The notes under the pieces are model-generated. The model did no database searches. It saw only the letters and a program-made list of their open reading frames with translations, and was not told where the DNA came from. Below are positions 6,955 to 8,272 of a stretch of 8,272 nt of DNA, in pieces. The position numbers and the translations under genes are program-made. Each line of letters opens with the position of its first letter. The stretch's first letter is position 1. Origin of the DNA: Intrasporangiaceae bacterium (lineage in GTDB: Bacteria > Actinomycetota > Actinomycetes > Actinomycetales > Dermatophilaceae); assembly GCA_012518475.1 (NCBI GenBank), contig JAAYSB010000189.1, forward strand, positions 1 through 8,272, read 5' to 3'.

Positions 6955-7024
6955 CCGCACCGATCAGGTTCCTCCGCAGGATCAGGCTCTATAACGCCTC
7001 ATTCTGCGGAAAGACCTGCTCAGT
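6955..7024. repeat. Palindromic dispersed repeat, copy 1
   Basis: This 70-base element matches 8072-8141 at 66 of 70 positions in the same orientation (differences at 6964, 6972, 7012 and 7019). It contains an imperfect inverted repeat, 6962-6987 against 6996-7021, around the loop TCTATAAC. By hand count, 20 of 26 stem positions are Watson-Crick pairs and two are wobble on the plus strand. It fills most of the 81-bp gap between trmB and the convergent nuclease-like gene. It could act as a bidirectional terminator, although no T-run follows. Three of its differences from copy 2 break or weaken pairs, so this copy looks more decayed. Confidence 0.85.
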
Positions 7025-7035
7025 CGGCGATGCCC

Positions 7036-7986
7036 TCACGAGGAGCGACTCGAGCCGAGCTCGAACCAGGTCGACCGCGGCTGGGGACGGAGGCCGTGGC
7101 TCATGAGGAGCCGGGCGAGTGCCGACGTGCTGCGCGCCGTCGACCAGGTCCAGCGAGCGACGGGCTTGAACCTCCGCAGTCGGTCCTCTCGACGCTTCTC
7201 GTCCCAGAGCACCTGAGTGGCCTGCTCCGGTGTGGCTCCGGCCGGAACGCGATACTTGGTATGCCCGTCGCACTCGCCGATGAGGCGCTCCCAGTCGAAG
7301 TCCGTGAGCATCGTCCCGATGCGATCGCGATACTCCGCCTGCAGGACCGGCGGCGGGAAGCTCGCTCGGAACATCTGGAGCCGGGAGAGACTCTCCAACG
7401 GTGATCCGCTCAGCCCGTCGGCCAGGTCGACGACGAGTGCGGCGTTGCCGCGTCCCTTCGATCCCGGGACGAGCAGGTCGTACTCGGCGCGGAGCTCCTC
7501 ACGCGTGCAGAGGGCACGCGCCAGCGCATTGTCCGCAGCGGCGAGGGCGGTGTCGAGAGTGCCGGTGCAGGCGAGGTCGATAACCGTGCGCGCCGGCGGA
7601 GTGACCAGCACTCCGTGGGTCCGGGTCCTTGGGACCGGTGGGGCACGGCGCACGCGGACGAACTGTGAGGGCCCCATGGTGTGCTCAGTGTCGAGAACGA
7701 GAATGTGCCTGGGCCAGGGCTCGATCCGCGGCAGCCGCCACATGGACGCCGCTGAGTGTCCGGCGAGAACGAGCGGAGTCGCCCCGGGTGAGCTGAGCAG
7801 AGTCGCGTGGGTGAAGGCCTGGTGGCGCTCCTCCGCGGCGAGTCCCTCCCACACGTCGGTGGGGAGCCAGATCCCACGCCGCACGGCATGCCACTGGCCC
7901 CGGGCCGGCTCTACACCCACTCGGCGCAGCTCGGTGCCGACCTTGAGCAGGGTTGGGTCGAAGGGTGGGCGCGGTTCCCAGGACAT
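7036..7986 (-). CDS. Actinobacterial AbiEi-like/DUF559-like (Vsr-fold) predicted nuclease domain protein
   Basis: This is a 316-residue protein with no signal peptide or membrane helix. The N-terminal half (about 1-170) resembles AbiEi-type antitoxin proteins common in actinobacteria: RRGIWLP near 37-42, AGHSAASMWRLP (75-86), and then a segment ending in PPARTVIDLA (130-139). The C-terminal half has the layout of DUF559/Vsr-like PD-(D/E)XK nuclease folds: SPLESLSR (195-202, Glu198), LTDFDWERLIGECDG (227-241, Asp229, Glu238, Asp240) and WDEKRREDRLRR (261-272). The candidate active-site acids are present, but activity is unproven and the family has no established function that I know of. The ATG at 7986 has only a GGGG stretch close upstream. 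It sits alone on the minus strand, converges on trmB and is bracketed by two palindromic repeats, which suggests an acquired or mobile cassette. Domain assignment is by pattern only. Confidence 0.72.
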   Translation of the reverse strand: MSWEPRPPFDPTLLKVGTELRRVGVEPARGQWHAVRRGIWLPTDVWEGLAAEERHQAFTHATLLSSPGATPLVLAGHSAASMWRLPRIEPWPRHILVLDTEHTMGPSQFVRVRRAPPVPRTRTHGVLVTPPARTVIDLACTGTLDTALAAADNALARALCTREELRAEYDLLVPGSKGRGNAALVVDLADGLSGSPLESLSRLQMFRASFPPPVLQAEYRDRIGTMLTDFDWERLIGECDGHTKYRVPAGATPEQATQVLWDEKRREDRLRRFKPVARWTWSTARSTSALARLLMSHGLRPQPRSTWFELGSSRSS

Positions 7987-8071
7987 GCCCCAAGTCCATC
8001 AGCGACGGGCCGCGGGCCGCGGAAGATATCCACAACGGCGGTGGGCGTGGCGCCCTCCAGGGATGGTGACC
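7987..8071. promoter_or_regulatory. Upstream region of the nuclease-like gene
   Basis: This 85-bp spacer must carry the promoter of the minus-strand gene. It holds a GGGCCGC direct duplication (around 8008-8021, with two CCGCGG sites) and ATATCCACA (8026-8034), which differs from the DnaA-box consensus TTATCCACA only in the first base. I see no convincing -10/-35 pair. Confidence 0.3.
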
Positions 8072-8141
8072 CCGCACCGAACAGGTTCTTCCGCAGGATC
8101 AGGCTCTATAACGCCTCATTCTGCGGAATGACCTGTTCAGT
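8072..8141. repeat. Palindromic dispersed repeat, copy 2
   Basis: This is the better-preserved copy of the 70-base element. Arms 8079-8104 and 8113-8138 form a 26-position stem around the loop TCTATAAC (8105-8112). By hand count the plus strand gives 22 Watson-Crick pairs, two T-G wobbles (8087/8130 and 8097/8120) and two mismatches (8088/8129 and 8100/8117). Identity with copy 1 reaches seven bases beyond the left arm (CCGCACC) and a few beyond the right, so the repeat unit is larger than the stem. No target-site duplication is visible around either copy. It lies between the nuclease-like gene's start and the 3' end of tRNA-Pro. Confidence 0.88.
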
Positions 8142-8153
8142 GGGATCTGATGT

Positions 8154-8169
8154 GCGTCGCGCACGACGC
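8154..8169 (-). terminator. GC hairpin downstream of tRNA-Pro
   Basis: GCGTCG (8154-8159) pairs perfectly with CGACGC (8164-8169) around a four-base loop, beginning five bases past the encoded CCA of the tRNA. There is no T-run, which is common for actinobacterial terminators. It probably ends or helps process the tRNA transcript. Confidence 0.4.
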
Positions 8170-8173
8170 GGCC

Positions 8174-8250
8174 TGGTCGGGGTAGCCGGATTTGAACCGG
8201 CGGCCTTCCGCTCCCAAAGCGGACGCGCTACCAACCTGCGCCATACCCCG
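8174..8250 (-). tRNA. tRNA-Pro (anticodon TGG)
   Basis: Read on the minus strand, a complete 77-base cloverleaf is visible. The acceptor stem pairs CGGGGTA with TACCCCG. The D arm is GCGC-AGGTTGGTA-GCGC. The anticodon stem TCCGC/GCGGA encloses the loop TTTGGGA with anticodon TGG, which reads proline CCA and related codons. The T arm is GCCGG-TTCAAAT-CCGGC. The discriminator A and the 3' CCA are encoded (8177-8174). All stems pair without mismatch, so the gene looks intact. Only 22 bases upstream are in the window, so its promoter is not visible. Confidence 0.96.
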
Positions 8251-8272
8251 GTGCCGCACGGTTCGATTTCAC

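Noticed and set aside
8026..8034. DnaA box or replication origin signal (ATATCCACA)
   Set aside because: It is a single near-match with no second box, no AT-rich unwinding region and no dnaA or dnaN nearby. A chance match or a gene-specific motif is more likely.
8079..8138. Integron attC site
   Set aside because: The size and imperfect palindrome resemble attC. However, the simple-site core sequences (RYYYAAC and GTTRRRY in the required places) are absent, and the element recurs in the same form on both sides of the gene.
6955..8141. Insertion sequence or CRISPR array
   Set aside because: The enclosed protein has no transposase motifs, the repeats are in direct rather than inverted orientation, and no target duplication is seen. 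Only two repeat copies more than 1 kb apart exist, so it is not a CRISPR array.

Overview
The window reads as chromosomal DNA of a high-GC actinobacterium. The signs are strongly G/C-biased codon use with long antisense shadow frames, a PepN/Rv2466c-like/RpiB/GlbO gene set that M. tuberculosis also keeps close together (Rv2467, Rv2466c, Rv2465c and Rv2470, from memory), GTG and TTG starts, and a RpiB with the actinobacterial Glu active site. The order may be Micrococcales, but that is a guess.

Left part (1-3739, minus strand): a tightly packed run pepN -> mscS-type channel -> truncated haemoglobin (glbO, cut by the window edge). pepN and the channel gene are 20 bp apart. The channel stop and the glbO start overlap as ATGA. 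Middle part (3740-4948): across a 93-bp divergent promoter region containing an inverted repeat lies a plus-strand pair. It encodes a mycothiol-dependent nitroreductase-like DsbA-family protein (active site CPWA instead of CPWC) and ribose-5-phosphate isomerase B, 3 bp apart.

Right of that (4949-6954, plus): a regulatory region with an 11-bp-period direct repeat (GTTACC-n5-GTTAAC) and a TAGGCT -10 element precedes a four-helix membrane-anchored PP2C/SpoIIE-type phosphatase. Then comes trmB (tRNA m7G46 methyltransferase), whose N-terminus carries a three-copy 18-bp in-frame tandem repeat.

The last part (6955-8272) is the accessory-looking stretch. One minus-strand gene encodes an actinobacterial protein with an AbiEi-like N-terminal half and a DUF559/Vsr-like nuclease C-terminal half. 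It is bracketed by two directly oriented copies (66 of 70 bases identical) of a long imperfect palindrome able to form a 26-bp-stem hairpin with an 8-base loop. The first copy begins at the base after the trmB stop codon. The second lies just downstream of a tRNA-Pro(TGG) gene on the minus strand. This palindrome-nuclease-palindrome unit next to a tRNA is the most unusual thing in the window. Everything else looks like ordinary core metabolism and redox or protein-turnover functions. No gene-free stretch exceeds 300 bases.
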